This document shows positions 33,543-41,787 of a stretch of 64,000 nucleotides of DNA, piece by piece. Numbering within the stretch: the first letter of the stretch is position 1; each line of letters starts with the position of its first letter. The notes under the pieces were generated by a model that had not been told where the DNA came from, did no database searches, and worked only from the letters and a program-made list of their open reading frames with translations. The position numbers and the translations under genes were made by a program. Source of the stretch: Lachnospiraceae bacterium (lineage in GTDB: Bacteria > Bacillota > Clostridia > Lachnospirales > Lachnospiraceae); the NCBI GenBank assembly GCA_003979345.1, contig RYVZ01000002.1, positions 1-64,000 on the forward strand, in the 5' to 3' direction.

Positions 33543-35450
33543 TCAGAAGCCGTTCTCCTTCCTGATAAAATCGAGGAATGCCTGCGGCTCCAAAGGCTTT
33601 GAGAAATAATAGCCCTGAATATAATCAATGCCAAGCTCTTTGAGCGCATCAAACTGCTCTTTTGTTTCCACGCCTTCTGAAACGACTTTTAACTGCATGT
33701 CGTGGATCATATTCATGGTCGCGCGCAGAATGAACTTTGCTTTTTCGTTTTCAAAGTAAGCCTGCGTCATGTCGCGGTCAAATTTGACGATCTGAACGGG
33801 CATATCTACGATATAGTTCAAGTTCGACTGCCCGTTCCCGAAATCATCCAGCGAAAAGGATACGCCGTAATCTAATAACCGCCGCATGTTTTCAAGCAGG
33901 ATCTTCCGCGTGCTGATCGATGCGGACTCCGTGATCTCTAAATTGATGCATTCAGGGGAGAGTTGATATTTTTTCATGATATCAATATAAGTATCTGCAA
34001 GCATTTCGTCGTCACACTGTACAACGGAGAGATTTGCTTCGACGTACCGGACGCCATACCGGGTCAGATCCTGCTCTTTCATAAAACGGCAGGTTTTGTG
34101 AAACATGATCTCGCCCACTTCAGAAATGAGCCCTGTCTCCTCAGCGATCGGGATAAAGAGTCCGGGCGGAATGATGCTGCCGTCCTCACGGCGTATGCGC
34201 GCAAGTGCTTCCGCCGATATGAATTTTTCCTCTTTTATGGAGTAAATGGGCTGATAGAATACTTCAATGCGGTCTTCTTTGATCGCATTGATCAGCGTGC
34301 TCAGCATTCTGTCGTGTTCACGGCGGTTTTTGACCGTGTTCTCGTCAACTGTAATCAAATGATCTTCCGACAATTCGGCGCAGTGGGAGCGGTAATATCG
34401 GAGAATGCCAAGTATTTCCTGTGCATCTGCGGCTACATGGCAGGAGGGAATGAGGAGATAGTAAGGCTGTAAAAATACCGGCTCTGCGCTGGTACTTTGC
34501 TTAAGCCAGCTCTGCTGGAACCGGTCATAAATGATGCCGCAGGCATGATAAAGAGAATGCCGGTCTTCAAATTCTAATGAAAATTCCCTGTCATCGGTTT
34601 TGAATACCCTGACACCGGGGATTTTCCGGATGAACTGTACGATCTCTGCCATGGCTTCCTCAATGGCAGCCGATGTCATGTTGTTGATAACATGCACATT
34701 TTCGAGCGAAATAAGGATGCCGCAGCAGTCGTTGTCCGTCTGAAACTGTTGGCGGATAAATTCTACAAATGCATAACTGTTAAAAAAGCCCGTTCCCCGA
34801 TCGATATAAATCTCCGGGTTTTCAAGCTCAAAAAATAAAATGACCATTCCTAAAACACTTGCAAACCCGACTAATAGCAGCCTGCTGTTGAGGAACTGTG
34901 TCAGGGCAGCAGCGATCCATATGACAAGCCACAGGCGGATCGCGGTCCGGCGCTTGGGATTCATCGCTTTTCCCAATACATATATTTCGAGCAGTGTTGC
35001 CAGAATCAGGAGCAGGGCGCCCGCGTAGGTTGCGGAACATGCAGGACCGTGGGTATACACAACATTGTTGCCATCGTAATAGATCTGAATGGGGAGCGCA
35101 AAGATCAGAACAGCGACCATCATAACACCGAATCCCAGTCTGCGGGTAAATTTATCTGCTTTGGAAAGACGGTGAATATCGGCGCTTGCGTAAGCAAATG
35201 CGATATAGCCGCATACGACGAGCGAAACGAGATATGCTTTACATTCTGACTTTACAAGCCATATCGGAAACTGTTCCTGATGGACGATGAGGATAATGGA
35301 TAGAATATCCAATACCAGACATGCGAATGTAATATAAAGCGCACGGAGAAAGAGCTTTCCGGTATAGAGCCCAATGGTGTCCTGACGTTTATAAAAATAG
35401 AGGAGTAACAGCAGAATGAGAATGCCGCCTGCCTGCATCTGAATATTCAT
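33543..35450 (-). CDS. Membrane EAL-domain c-di-GMP phosphodiesterase
   Basis: This 635-residue protein has about six to seven N-terminal membrane helices (to residue 210), a degenerate GGDEF domain (TDDREFSLEF instead of GGDEF), and a C-terminal EAL domain. The EAL part retains EALAR, the Asn in EANLSVV, EITES, DDFGNGQSN, the Lys in KFDRD and EGVETKEQ, so phosphodiesterase activity is expected. The likely role is to degrade cyclic di-GMP in response to a membrane signal. GAAGGGAG lies upstream of the ATG. It converges with the GNAT gene. Confidence 0.9.
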   Translation of the reverse strand: MNIQMQAGGILILLLLLYFYKRQDTIGLYTGKLFLRALYITFACLVLDILSIILIVHQEQFPIWLVKSECKAYLVSLVVCGYIAFAYASADIHRLSKADKFTRRLGFGVMMVAVLIFALPIQIYYDGNNVVYTHGPACSATYAGALLLILATLLEIYVLGKAMNPKRRTAIRLWLVIWIAAALTQFLNSRLLLVGFASVLGMVILFFELENPEIYIDRGTGFFNSYAFVEFIRQQFQTDNDCCGILISLENVHVINNMTSAAIEEAMAEIVQFIRKIPGVRVFKTDDREFSLEFEDRHSLYHACGIIYDRFQQSWLKQSTSAEPVFLQPYYLLIPSCHVAADAQEILGILRYYRSHCAELSEDHLITVDENTVKNRREHDRMLSTLINAIKEDRIEVFYQPIYSIKEEKFISAEALARIRREDGSIIPPGLFIPIAEETGLISEVGEIMFHKTCRFMKEQDLTRYGVRYVEANLSVVQCDDEMLADTYIDIMKKYQLSPECINLEITESASISTRKILLENMRRLLDYGVSFSLDDFGNGQSNLNYIVDMPVQIVKFDRDMTQAYFENEKAKFILRATMNMIHDMQLKVVSEGVETKEQFDALKELGIDYIQGYYFSKPLEPQAFLDFIRKENGF

Positions 35451-35514
35451 AGGTCGTTCTCCCTTCCTTTAGACAAAATTTTACCATATTTGGCATTTGC
35501 TTGACAATTCTTAA

Positions 35515-35531
35515 TTAGGGAAATACTGATC
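35515..35531. repeat. Half copy of the palindromic repeat
   Basis: TTAGGGAAATACTGATC matches the right half of the GCTGAT/ATCAGC repeat in reverse. It stands 37 bases upstream of the tmk -10 box TATAAT (35568-35573). Confidence 0.5.
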
Positions 35532-35644
35532 AAATAAAAAAATGTGGTAGATTTCTTGTTCATACGCTATAATGGGATGGATGAGACAGATAAGGGTTTG
35601 TAAAAAATCTTTGATTATAAAATTTGCAGGGGGAAGGAAAGCAG

Positions 35645-36331
35645 ATGGGGAATGAAACCGGAAACATGAAGCATGCGGGGCGAGGCAGGCTGATCGCGCT
35701 GGAGGGCATCGACGGGAGCGGAAAGAGCACTCAGGCAGCGTATTTGTGCGGGCAGCTTAAAAGAGAGGGCATTTGCTGCTGCCACACGATGGAGCCGACG
35801 GATTCGCCGATCGGAGCCTTGATCCGGCAGATTTTGCGCGGTGAGATGAAAACGGATAACCGCGTGATCGCGGGACTGTTTGTCGCGGACCGTTTGGATC
35901 ATTTATTGAATGCGGAAAACGGGATTGCCGCGAAAGTGGAATCCGGTATGACTGTAGTTTCGGACAGATATTATTTTTCCTCATATGCCTACAACAGTGT
36001 GGACATGCCGATGGATTGGGTCATCAAGGCGAACGAGCCAAGCAGCAAGATCTTACGCCCGGCGCTTAATGTGTTCATTGATATTGAACCGGATGTGGCA
36101 CTGGAGCGCATCGCAAAGAACCGCGTTCGTCAGGAACTGTTTGAGACAAAGGCAAGACTTGAACTGGTCAGAGAAAATTACAGAAAGGCATTTCGTTTGT
36201 TAGCGGATGAAGAGCGCTGTGTGGTCATTGACGGAAACCGCCCTGAGGAGGAGATCGCCGGCAGTGTGTGGGAAGCGGTGAGGGACTGTATTTTTGAATC
36301 AATGTATCCGGACGCGCTCACAGAGGTGTGA
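35645..36331 (+). CDS. tmk: Thymidylate kinase
   Basis: This 228-residue kinase phosphorylates dTMP to dTDP. It has the P-loop GIDGSGKST at residues 21-29, the DR-Y motif (VVSDRYYFSSYAYNS) and a basic lid (AKNRVRQELFETK). The start ATG at 35645 follows AAGGAAAGCAG; a TTG at 35624 would add seven residues and is less likely. It ends shortly before a strong terminator. A second tmk may exist elsewhere; this form is common in clostridia as a stand-alone gene. Confidence 0.9.
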   Translation: MGNETGNMKHAGRGRLIALEGIDGSGKSTQAAYLCGQLKREGICCCHTMEPTDSPIGALIRQILRGEMKTDNRVIAGLFVADRLDHLLNAENGIAAKVESGMTVVSDRYYFSSYAYNSVDMPMDWVIKANEPSSKILRPALNVFIDIEPDVALERIAKNRVRQELFETKARLELVRENYRKAFRLLADEERCVVIDGNRPEEEIAGSVWEAVRDCIFESMYPDALTEV

Positions 36332-36369
36332 AGATAAAATAACTACAAGAGAAATTGCCTTGACAACAA

Positions 36370-36413
36370 AAAACGAGCTGCCGCACTAAGCCAAGTGAGG
36401 CAGTTCGTTTTTT
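36370..36413 (+). terminator. Rho-independent terminator after tmk
   Basis: AACGAGCTGCCGCACT pairs with AGTGAGGCAGTTCGTT (two mismatches), followed by TTTTTT. Confidence 0.88.
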
Positions 36414-36470
36414 ATGCGCATCCCCATGCAGAGAAAATTTCCCTGCCCGATTTTTGCGTGATCTTTGGTC

Positions 36471-36911
36471 TTATTCTGCGGCGGAAAACGATTCCGGCTC
36501 TGTGGACTTTACTTTTTTGCGGTCATAAGATTTAGAAGTCAGATCGGACTGTATCGCCGTCATCGTACACTTACCGTCAAAGCATGCGTCTTCGTCAACG
36601 ATCAGGGAGCGTGCGGTGACGTTGCCTGCCAGCTTTGCAGTCGAGAAAAGCTCAAGCTTGCCGGAAGCATGAACATCGCCTGTCACTTTGCCCGAAAGCG
36701 TAACGTTTTGAGCCTGAATGTTGCCGATGATCACCCCGTCCGTGCCGAGGATGACATTGCCCTGACAGGTACAGTCGCCGTTCAGTGTCCCATCGATACG
36801 GATGGTTTCCGGAGCGGTGATATTCCCGTCAAAGACGGCGCCGATGCCGATCAGTGTGCCGATCTTCATTTGTGTTTTTCCAGAGTCAGTGTTATTATTT
36901 TTTCCTAACAT
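36471..36911 (-). CDS. Bactofilin
   Basis: This 146-residue protein has a short flexible start and a right-handed beta-helix core made of repeats such as GTLNGDCTCQGNVILGTDGV and GKVTGDVHASGKLELFSTAK. That is the bactofilin fold, which forms cytoskeletal filaments without nucleotide and scaffolds cell-wall enzymes. The ATG at 36911 follows AGGAGGAG. It lies 12 bases downstream of the LytM-like gene on the same strand, the classical bactofilin/M23 arrangement, and shares its promoter. Confidence 0.92.
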   Translation of the reverse strand: MLGKNNNTDSGKTQMKIGTLIGIGAVFDGNITAPETIRIDGTLNGDCTCQGNVILGTDGVIIGNIQAQNVTLSGKVTGDVHASGKLELFSTAKLAGNVTARSLIVDEDACFDGKCTMTAIQSDLTSKSYDRKKVKSTEPESFSAAE

Positions 36912-36923
36912 GGTTCTCTCCTC

Positions 36924-37697
36924 CTATCCTTTTGCGGCAATAATAGAGAGCGGATCAATGAATTCGTCCCCATATAGTACCTCATAATCCAATTCCGTGT
37001 TTTCTGCAGTGATCGTAAACAGTGTATCACCCTTTTTCACTTGTGCGCCTTCTTCCACCTTCAGATCGGCGTTCTCACGGTACAGATAATAGGTTGTGTA
37101 ACCGCTTTCATGCACGACCTCAATGATGTATTGATAAGTGTTGTCGGAACTGATCGCTCTGACAGTGCCGTCGCCCGCCGCAATAATATCGGTCCGGGGC
37201 TCGACGGTAAATGAGATGTATGGGTGTTCCTCAGAAAATGTGGAGGTCAGCACCCCGACACCGGAGGAAGGATACAGTGTGGGTACGAGTGCAGCCGCCG
37301 CTTCCCGTTCGGCTTCTGCGGCAGCTTCCGCCGCAGCATCGGCCGTAGCCTGAATTTCCTGTTCTCTGGCGCTTAAGTCGGCCCGGAGAATGGTAAGCTC
37401 ATTTTCCAACGCTTGTTTTTCACGCGCCCAATTGTCTTTTTCAGTCTCCCATTGCGACAGTAGCTGCTGTTCATTAAGCTGCTGCTTCTGAATCTGCTCC
37501 TGCAATCCGTTCTCTTGCTGTATCCGGGTAAAAGCCTGATAGCCAAGCCATCCGACTGCTGCAAAAACAACAAGTACGAGGACAAACAGCAGATACAGGG
37601 TGGAACGCGCAATGTGAAAACGCCGACTGTGCCTGTCTAAATTGGAGACAAAAAGTACGAAATAGGATTCCCTGCGTTTATGTCGCCGGTTCTTCAT
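36924..37697 (-). CDS. Degenerate LytM/M23 protein with coiled coil
   Basis: This 257-residue protein has one N-terminal membrane helix (residues 30-52), a coiled coil (about 55-140) ending in an Ala-rich stretch, and a LytM fold. Expected zinc ligands are absent: the final HxH is ELDYEV, and the YxH motif region reads TTYYLYRE. It therefore is probably not a peptidase but an activator or adaptor, as are EnvC-type proteins. Pairing with bactofilin supports a role in localised wall growth. The promoter (37772-37800) serves both genes. Confidence 0.85.
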   Translation of the reverse strand: MKNRRHKRRESYFVLFVSNLDRHSRRFHIARSTLYLLFVLVLVVFAAVGWLGYQAFTRIQQENGLQEQIQKQQLNEQQLLSQWETEKDNWAREKQALENELTILRADLSAREQEIQATADAAAEAAAEAEREAAAALVPTLYPSSGVGVLTSTFSEEHPYISFTVEPRTDIIAAGDGTVRAISSDNTYQYIIEVVHESGYTTYYLYRENADLKVEEGAQVKKGDTLFTITAENTELDYEVLYGDEFIDPLSIIAAKG

Positions 37698-37771
37698 ACA
37701 TACAATTCCCCCATTCTTGTGCCGGCCGCCGCAAGCAGCAGACCGGAGTCCTGCAAATACTCAGTACGCAT

Positions 37772-37800
37772 ATTATAGTAGCTAATCGCAAGAAAATCAA
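37772..37800 (-). promoter_or_regulatory. Sigma-A promoter of the LytM/bactofilin operon
   Basis: On the minus strand TTGATT (37800-37795), 17 bases, TATAAT (37777-37772). Confidence 0.8.
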
Positions 37801-37883
37801 ATAGAAAATGTGTTCTTTGGACAGAAATTACCGCGTTTTGGTAAAATATGGGCGGGGAAAGCCTCTGCTGACGATTTTTTCTC

Positions 37884-37912
37884 TTGTTTTTAGCGTGTCA
37901 CCACACTATAAT
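37884..37912 (+). promoter_or_regulatory. Sigma-A promoter of the sugar ABC operon
   Basis: TTGTTT (37884-37889), 17 bases, TATAAT (37907-37912), 62 bases before the ATG. It is back-to-back with the LytM promoter. The space between shows no operator I can name. Confidence 0.82.
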
Positions 37913-37974
37913 GAACATGCAGGAACGGACAGGCAGACGGCGCTTATGCGCTGGGAAAGGCACGAGTATCGTTT

Positions 37975-39069
37975 ATGAAAGTCGTTTTACAGAATTTAAC
38001 AAAAAAATTTCCGAATCGTAATAAAAAGACGGGAGGGGAAGTCATTGCAGTCGATGATTTTTCTTTTGAGATCCCGGATGGAAAACTTGTCGGACTGCTC
38101 GGACCGTCCGGATGCGGAAAAAGCACGACACTGTTCATGATATGCGGTCTTCAGAAGCCGACAGCCGGTAAGATATATTTCGGGGAAGATGACGTCACGG
38201 ATTTACCGCCCGAAAACAGGGGGGCCGGCGTCGTGTTTCAGAACTATGCACTGTATCCGCATTTAACGGTGAAACAGAATATTACGTTCCCGCTTGAAAA
38301 CCTGAAGGGAGCGGACAAGCTTTCGAAGCAGGAGATGAGTGAAAAAGCGTACGAAGCGGCGAAGCTTGTGCAGATAGAAGAATTGATGGACAGGAAGCCG
38401 AACGAGCTTTCCGGCGGGCAGCAGCAGCGCGTTGCAATCGCCCGCGCGATGGTAAAGATGCCGAAAGTATTGCTTTTGGACGAACCGCTCTCGAATCTTG
38501 ACGCGCGCCTGCGCCTGCAGACGCGTGAAGAAATCCGCCGTATTCAGCGCGAGACCGGGATCACGACCGTGTTTGTGACGCACGATCAGGAGGAAGCGAT
38601 GAGTATTTCCGATGTGATCGTCGTCATGAAGGACGGTGAGGTACAGCAAGTCGGAAAGCCGCAGGACGTCTATGACGATCCGGTCAATCTGTTCGTGGCA
38701 AAATTTCTGGGCACGCCGCCGGTCAATCTGTTTGACGGCGAGGTGCGGGACGGGAGGCTTTATATCGGGAATGATGATGTACTGGCGGTACCGGAAGTAC
38801 CCGACCAACAGGTAGATGCCGGCATCCGTCCTGAGGGCTTTGTGCTGAAAGCAGACGGTGCGCTTTGCTGTACGCTTAGCGGCGTGGAAGTCATGGGACG
38901 CGATATCAGTGTCGTATCGACCAGCCCTTATTCTCAAAATCCGACGATCCGCTCGATCATTAATTCTGAGAACAAGGTGGATACGGATGCAAAAGAAGTC
39001 CGGTTTGCATTAAAACCGAATAAGGTGCTGCTGTTTGAAAAGGGCACCGGAAAACGGATTCACTTTTAA
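37975..39069 (+). CDS. ABC transporter ATP-binding protein, MsmK/UgpC-like
   Basis: This 364-residue ATPase drives a sugar or glycerol-phosphate importer. Walker A is GPSGCGKST (43-51), the signature LSGGQQQ (145-151) and Walker B LLLDE (166-170), followed by the H-loop VTHD. A C-terminal OB-type domain is present but shorter than in MalK. It is the first gene of an operon with two permeases and a binding protein; an FRG-domain gene stands between it and them. In related bacteria one such ATPase can serve several importers. Confidence 0.9.
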   Translation: MKVVLQNLTKKFPNRNKKTGGEVIAVDDFSFEIPDGKLVGLLGPSGCGKSTTLFMICGLQKPTAGKIYFGEDDVTDLPPENRGAGVVFQNYALYPHLTVKQNITFPLENLKGADKLSKQEMSEKAYEAAKLVQIEELMDRKPNELSGGQQQRVAIARAMVKMPKVLLLDEPLSNLDARLRLQTREEIRRIQRETGITTVFVTHDQEEAMSISDVIVVMKDGEVQQVGKPQDVYDDPVNLFVAKFLGTPPVNLFDGEVRDGRLYIGNDDVLAVPEVPDQQVDAGIRPEGFVLKADGALCCTLSGVEVMGRDISVVSTSPYSQNPTIRSIINSENKVDTDAKEVRFALKPNKVLLFEKGTGKRIHF

Positions 39070-39072
39070 GAG

Positions 39073-39100
39073 AACGCTGATTTTATCAGTACTTTCTTTA
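39073..39100. repeat. Dispersed palindromic repeat, copy 3
   Basis: AACGCTGATTTTATCAGTAC and a following TTTCTTTA are a diverged version of the 5630 and 10884 copies. It lies between the ATPase gene and the FRG gene inside the operon. Confidence 0.5.
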
Positions 39101-39156
39101 TACATTTCAGAAAGGTACATGCCTGCGAAGGACACGCTTTGGCATGGAGAATTAGT

Positions 39157-39921
39157 ATGTCAAAAGTCAGTTCTTATGAAGAATATATGGAAGAACTGGA
39201 CGGGCGCGGCGACGTGATCGTGTTCCGCGGACAGGCGAACAGCGAGTTCGTGCTGATCCCGTCAGGGCTCCGGGGCAATCATATCCACACGGCGGACAGC
39301 CAGATGTTTCGTTTTGTGGATGAAATGAAACAGCTATTCAATTTTGACGAGCTGACCTGTATCGAGATTGCGCAGCATTTTGCGCTTCCGACTCGGATGC
39401 TTGATTTTTCATACTCGTTTGACGTGGCATTGTTTTTTGCTTGCCATGACGCCAAGGGCAGATATGCGGAGAACGACGGCAAGGTCTATATTTTTAATAA
39501 GAGCAGATACGAGCAGGCGCTTCGGGATAAAAAGAAGCTTTCCAGTCAGGTGATCAGGAATAATAAATTTCTGTACGAATGGCTGCAGAAATATATTGAT
39601 AAAGAATCGACGCTGATGGGCAATGAAGGCGTGGATATGCCAATCTTTGTCGATGCGACGCAGCAGTTCGACCGCTTGTACATGCAGAAGGGCCTGTTTC
39701 TGCTTTGGGGACGCGATGAATGTCCGTTTGAGCAGATTTTGGAGAATGAGCACATTCCGATGTCACATCTGATCGATACGATCACGATCGATGCGGGAGC
39801 CAAGCCGCGTATTTTGTCAGAGCTTGCAAAAAAGCATATCAGTGGGGATACTCTGTATATGAACATCGGGAAGATCAAGGATTTGGTATATCATATCAAA
39901 TACGGCGACAAAAAGGAATGA
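39157..39921 (+). CDS. FRG-domain protein inside the sugar ABC operon
   Basis: This 254-residue protein carries the FRG domain: VFRGQANSEFVLIPSGLRG, then IAQHFALPTRMLDFSYSFDV and ALFFAC, which are the hallmark residues. FRG proteins are often found near defence or mobile genes; their biochemical activity is not established as far as I know. The ATG at 39157 follows TGGAG by seven bases, and the stop lies nine bases before the first permease, so it is transcribed and probably co-regulated with the transporter. Its presence here is unusual. It has no membrane segment or signal peptide. Confidence 0.85.
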   Translation: MSKVSSYEEYMEELDGRGDVIVFRGQANSEFVLIPSGLRGNHIHTADSQMFRFVDEMKQLFNFDELTCIEIAQHFALPTRMLDFSYSFDVALFFACHDAKGRYAENDGKVYIFNKSRYEQALRDKKKLSSQVIRNNKFLYEWLQKYIDKESTLMGNEGVDMPIFVDATQQFDRLYMQKGLFLLWGRDECPFEQILENEHIPMSHLIDTITIDAGAKPRILSELAKKHISGDTLYMNIGKIKDLVYHIKYGDKKE

Positions 39922-39930
39922 GGATCGGTT

Positions 39931-40824
39931 ATGGAAAAGAATAAAGCAAAGGGATGGCTGTATCTGCTTCCGGCCATTTTGTTTCTGGGACTCTTTATGA
40001 TATATCCGCTTATCGACGTGTTTGTGTATTCGTTTGAGGAAGGATATAATTTTGCGTCCCAGACGTATCAGGGAACCGGGATCTATAATTTTTCCTATGT
40101 CCTGCACGACACTTATTTTCTGCAGGCAGTCAGGAATACCTTTCTCATGGTGATCATCACGGTGCCGCTTTCCACGGGGATCGCGCTTCTCATATCCGTG
40201 GGCTTAAGCTCGATCAAACCGCTGCGCAGGCTGTTTCAGACGGTTTATTTTCTGCCGTATGTGACGAACACGCTTGCGGTCGGACTGGTATTCATGATCT
40301 TGTTCAAAAAGACCGCCTATTCGGACGGGCTTGTGAATCTGCTGATCCACTGGTTTGGCGGTAAGTCGGTCGATTTTATTGACGGACCGTACTGGGCGAA
40401 AATGTTTGTTCTGTGCTTCTACATTATCTGGGTCGTCATGCCGTTTAAGATTCTGCTGCTGACGAGCGCGCTTTTGTCGGTGGACCAAAGCTATTATAAT
40501 GCGGCGAAAGTGGATGGGACGTCCGGCGCCCGCATTTTCCGGAAGATCACGCTGCCGATGATCTCGCCGACGATCTTTTATCTGATCATCACCGGCTTTA
40601 TCGGCGCATTCAAGGAGTACAGCGATGCTGTTGCGCTGTTCGGAACGGACTTAAACGCTGCGGGTATGAATACGATCGTCGGCTATGTCTATGATATGCT
40701 CTATGGCGACAGCGGCGGTTATCCGTCGTACGCTTCGGCGGCTGCGATCATTTTGTTTCTCATCGTACTGACGATCACCTGCATCAATCTGCTCGTAAGC
40801 AAAAAGCATACGACGTATTATTAA
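39931..40824 (+). CDS. Sugar ABC permease, MalF-like
   Basis: This 297-residue protein has six membrane helices and the EAA loop (NAAKVDGTSGARIFRKITLP) that couples to the ATPase. The start WLYLLPAILFLGLFMIYPLI is typical of carbohydrate permeases of the UgpA/MalF type. The substrate cannot be read from the sequence. The ATG follows GAGG by seven bases, and the second permease gene follows 87 bases downstream. Confidence 0.9.
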   Translation: MEKNKAKGWLYLLPAILFLGLFMIYPLIDVFVYSFEEGYNFASQTYQGTGIYNFSYVLHDTYFLQAVRNTFLMVIITVPLSTGIALLISVGLSSIKPLRRLFQTVYFLPYVTNTLAVGLVFMILFKKTAYSDGLVNLLIHWFGGKSVDFIDGPYWAKMFVLCFYIIWVVMPFKILLLTSALLSVDQSYYNAAKVDGTSGARIFRKITLPMISPTIFYLIITGFIGAFKEYSDAVALFGTDLNAAGMNTIVGYVYDMLYGDSGGYPSYASAAAIILFLIVLTITCINLLVSKKHTTYY

Positions 40825-40911
40825 AGGCGTCAGACTGCCGGCATCGCGGGAACGGTCGTCTGAATCGTTGCCGGAATGGTATTACGGCGCACAAAAAGGA
40901 GGGGCTGCCCT

Positions 40912-41787
40912 ATGGCAAAAACGGCTGATTACAGGCAGATAGAACGTACCGCAGCGCGGCGCAGAAAAAGAGCGCACACGGTCACATATATCCTGCTTTC
41001 ATTATGGGCGCTGATCGTTCTGTTTCCGTTTTACTGGATGCTCTTAACGAGCGTGAAAAGCTACGGCGCATATAATTCCGAATATATTCCGCAGTTTTTT
41101 ACATTGTCGCCGACGCTTCAGAATTATGCGGATGCGTTTTTAGCCGTTCCGCTTGGCAGATATCTGTTCAACACATTCGTTTTTACAGTAGTGACGACCG
41201 CACTCATGATGGTGGTGATCACACTGGCGGCATTTGCGTTTGCGCGTCTTCAGTTTCGGGGGAAAAATCTAGTGTTTACCCTGTTTCTCGCGCTGATGAT
41301 GATACCGAACGAGCTTGTGATCATCACGAACTTCACGACGATTACAAACATGAATATGCGTAATTCTTTTTTGGGACTGATCTTACCGTCAGTCACATCC
41401 GTTTTTTATATTTATTTGTTAAAAGAGAACTTTGCGCAGGTGCCGGATTCTCTTTATTTTGCGGCAAAAGTGGACGGCACCTCCGATATGAAATATTTGT
41501 TTAAGGTCATGGTGCCAATCTGCCGTCCGACGCTCATTACGATCGCGATCTTAAAGGTGATCGAGTGCTGGAACTCGTATGTCTGGCCGCGGCTGATCAC
41601 GGATGACGAGCGCTATTTTCTCGTGTCCAACGGTATTCAGGAAATTCGTGAGAACGGTTTCGGGCGTGAGAATATTCCCGCGATGATGGCGGCGGTCGTC
41701 GTGATCTCGCTGCCGCTCATCGTGCTCTTTTTGATCTTCAGGGAAAAGATCATGGCGGGTGTATCAAGAGGGGGGACAAAAGGGTGA
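40912..41787 (+). CDS. Sugar ABC permease, MalG-like
   Basis: This 291-residue protein has six membrane helices and the EAA loop (AAKVDGTSDMKYLFKVMVP). It forms the second half of the importer pore. The ATG at 40912 follows AAGGAGG; the longer frame from 40876 has no better start. Its stop overlaps the GTG start of the binding protein by four bases, so the two are translationally coupled. Confidence 0.9.
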   Translation: MAKTADYRQIERTAARRRKRAHTVTYILLSLWALIVLFPFYWMLLTSVKSYGAYNSEYIPQFFTLSPTLQNYADAFLAVPLGRYLFNTFVFTVVTTALMMVVITLAAFAFARLQFRGKNLVFTLFLALMMIPNELVIITNFTTITNMNMRNSFLGLILPSVTSVFYIYLLKENFAQVPDSLYFAAKVDGTSDMKYLFKVMVPICRPTLITIAILKVIECWNSYVWPRLITDDERYFLVSNGIQEIRENGFGRENIPAMMAAVVVISLPLIVLFLIFREKIMAGVSRGGTKG

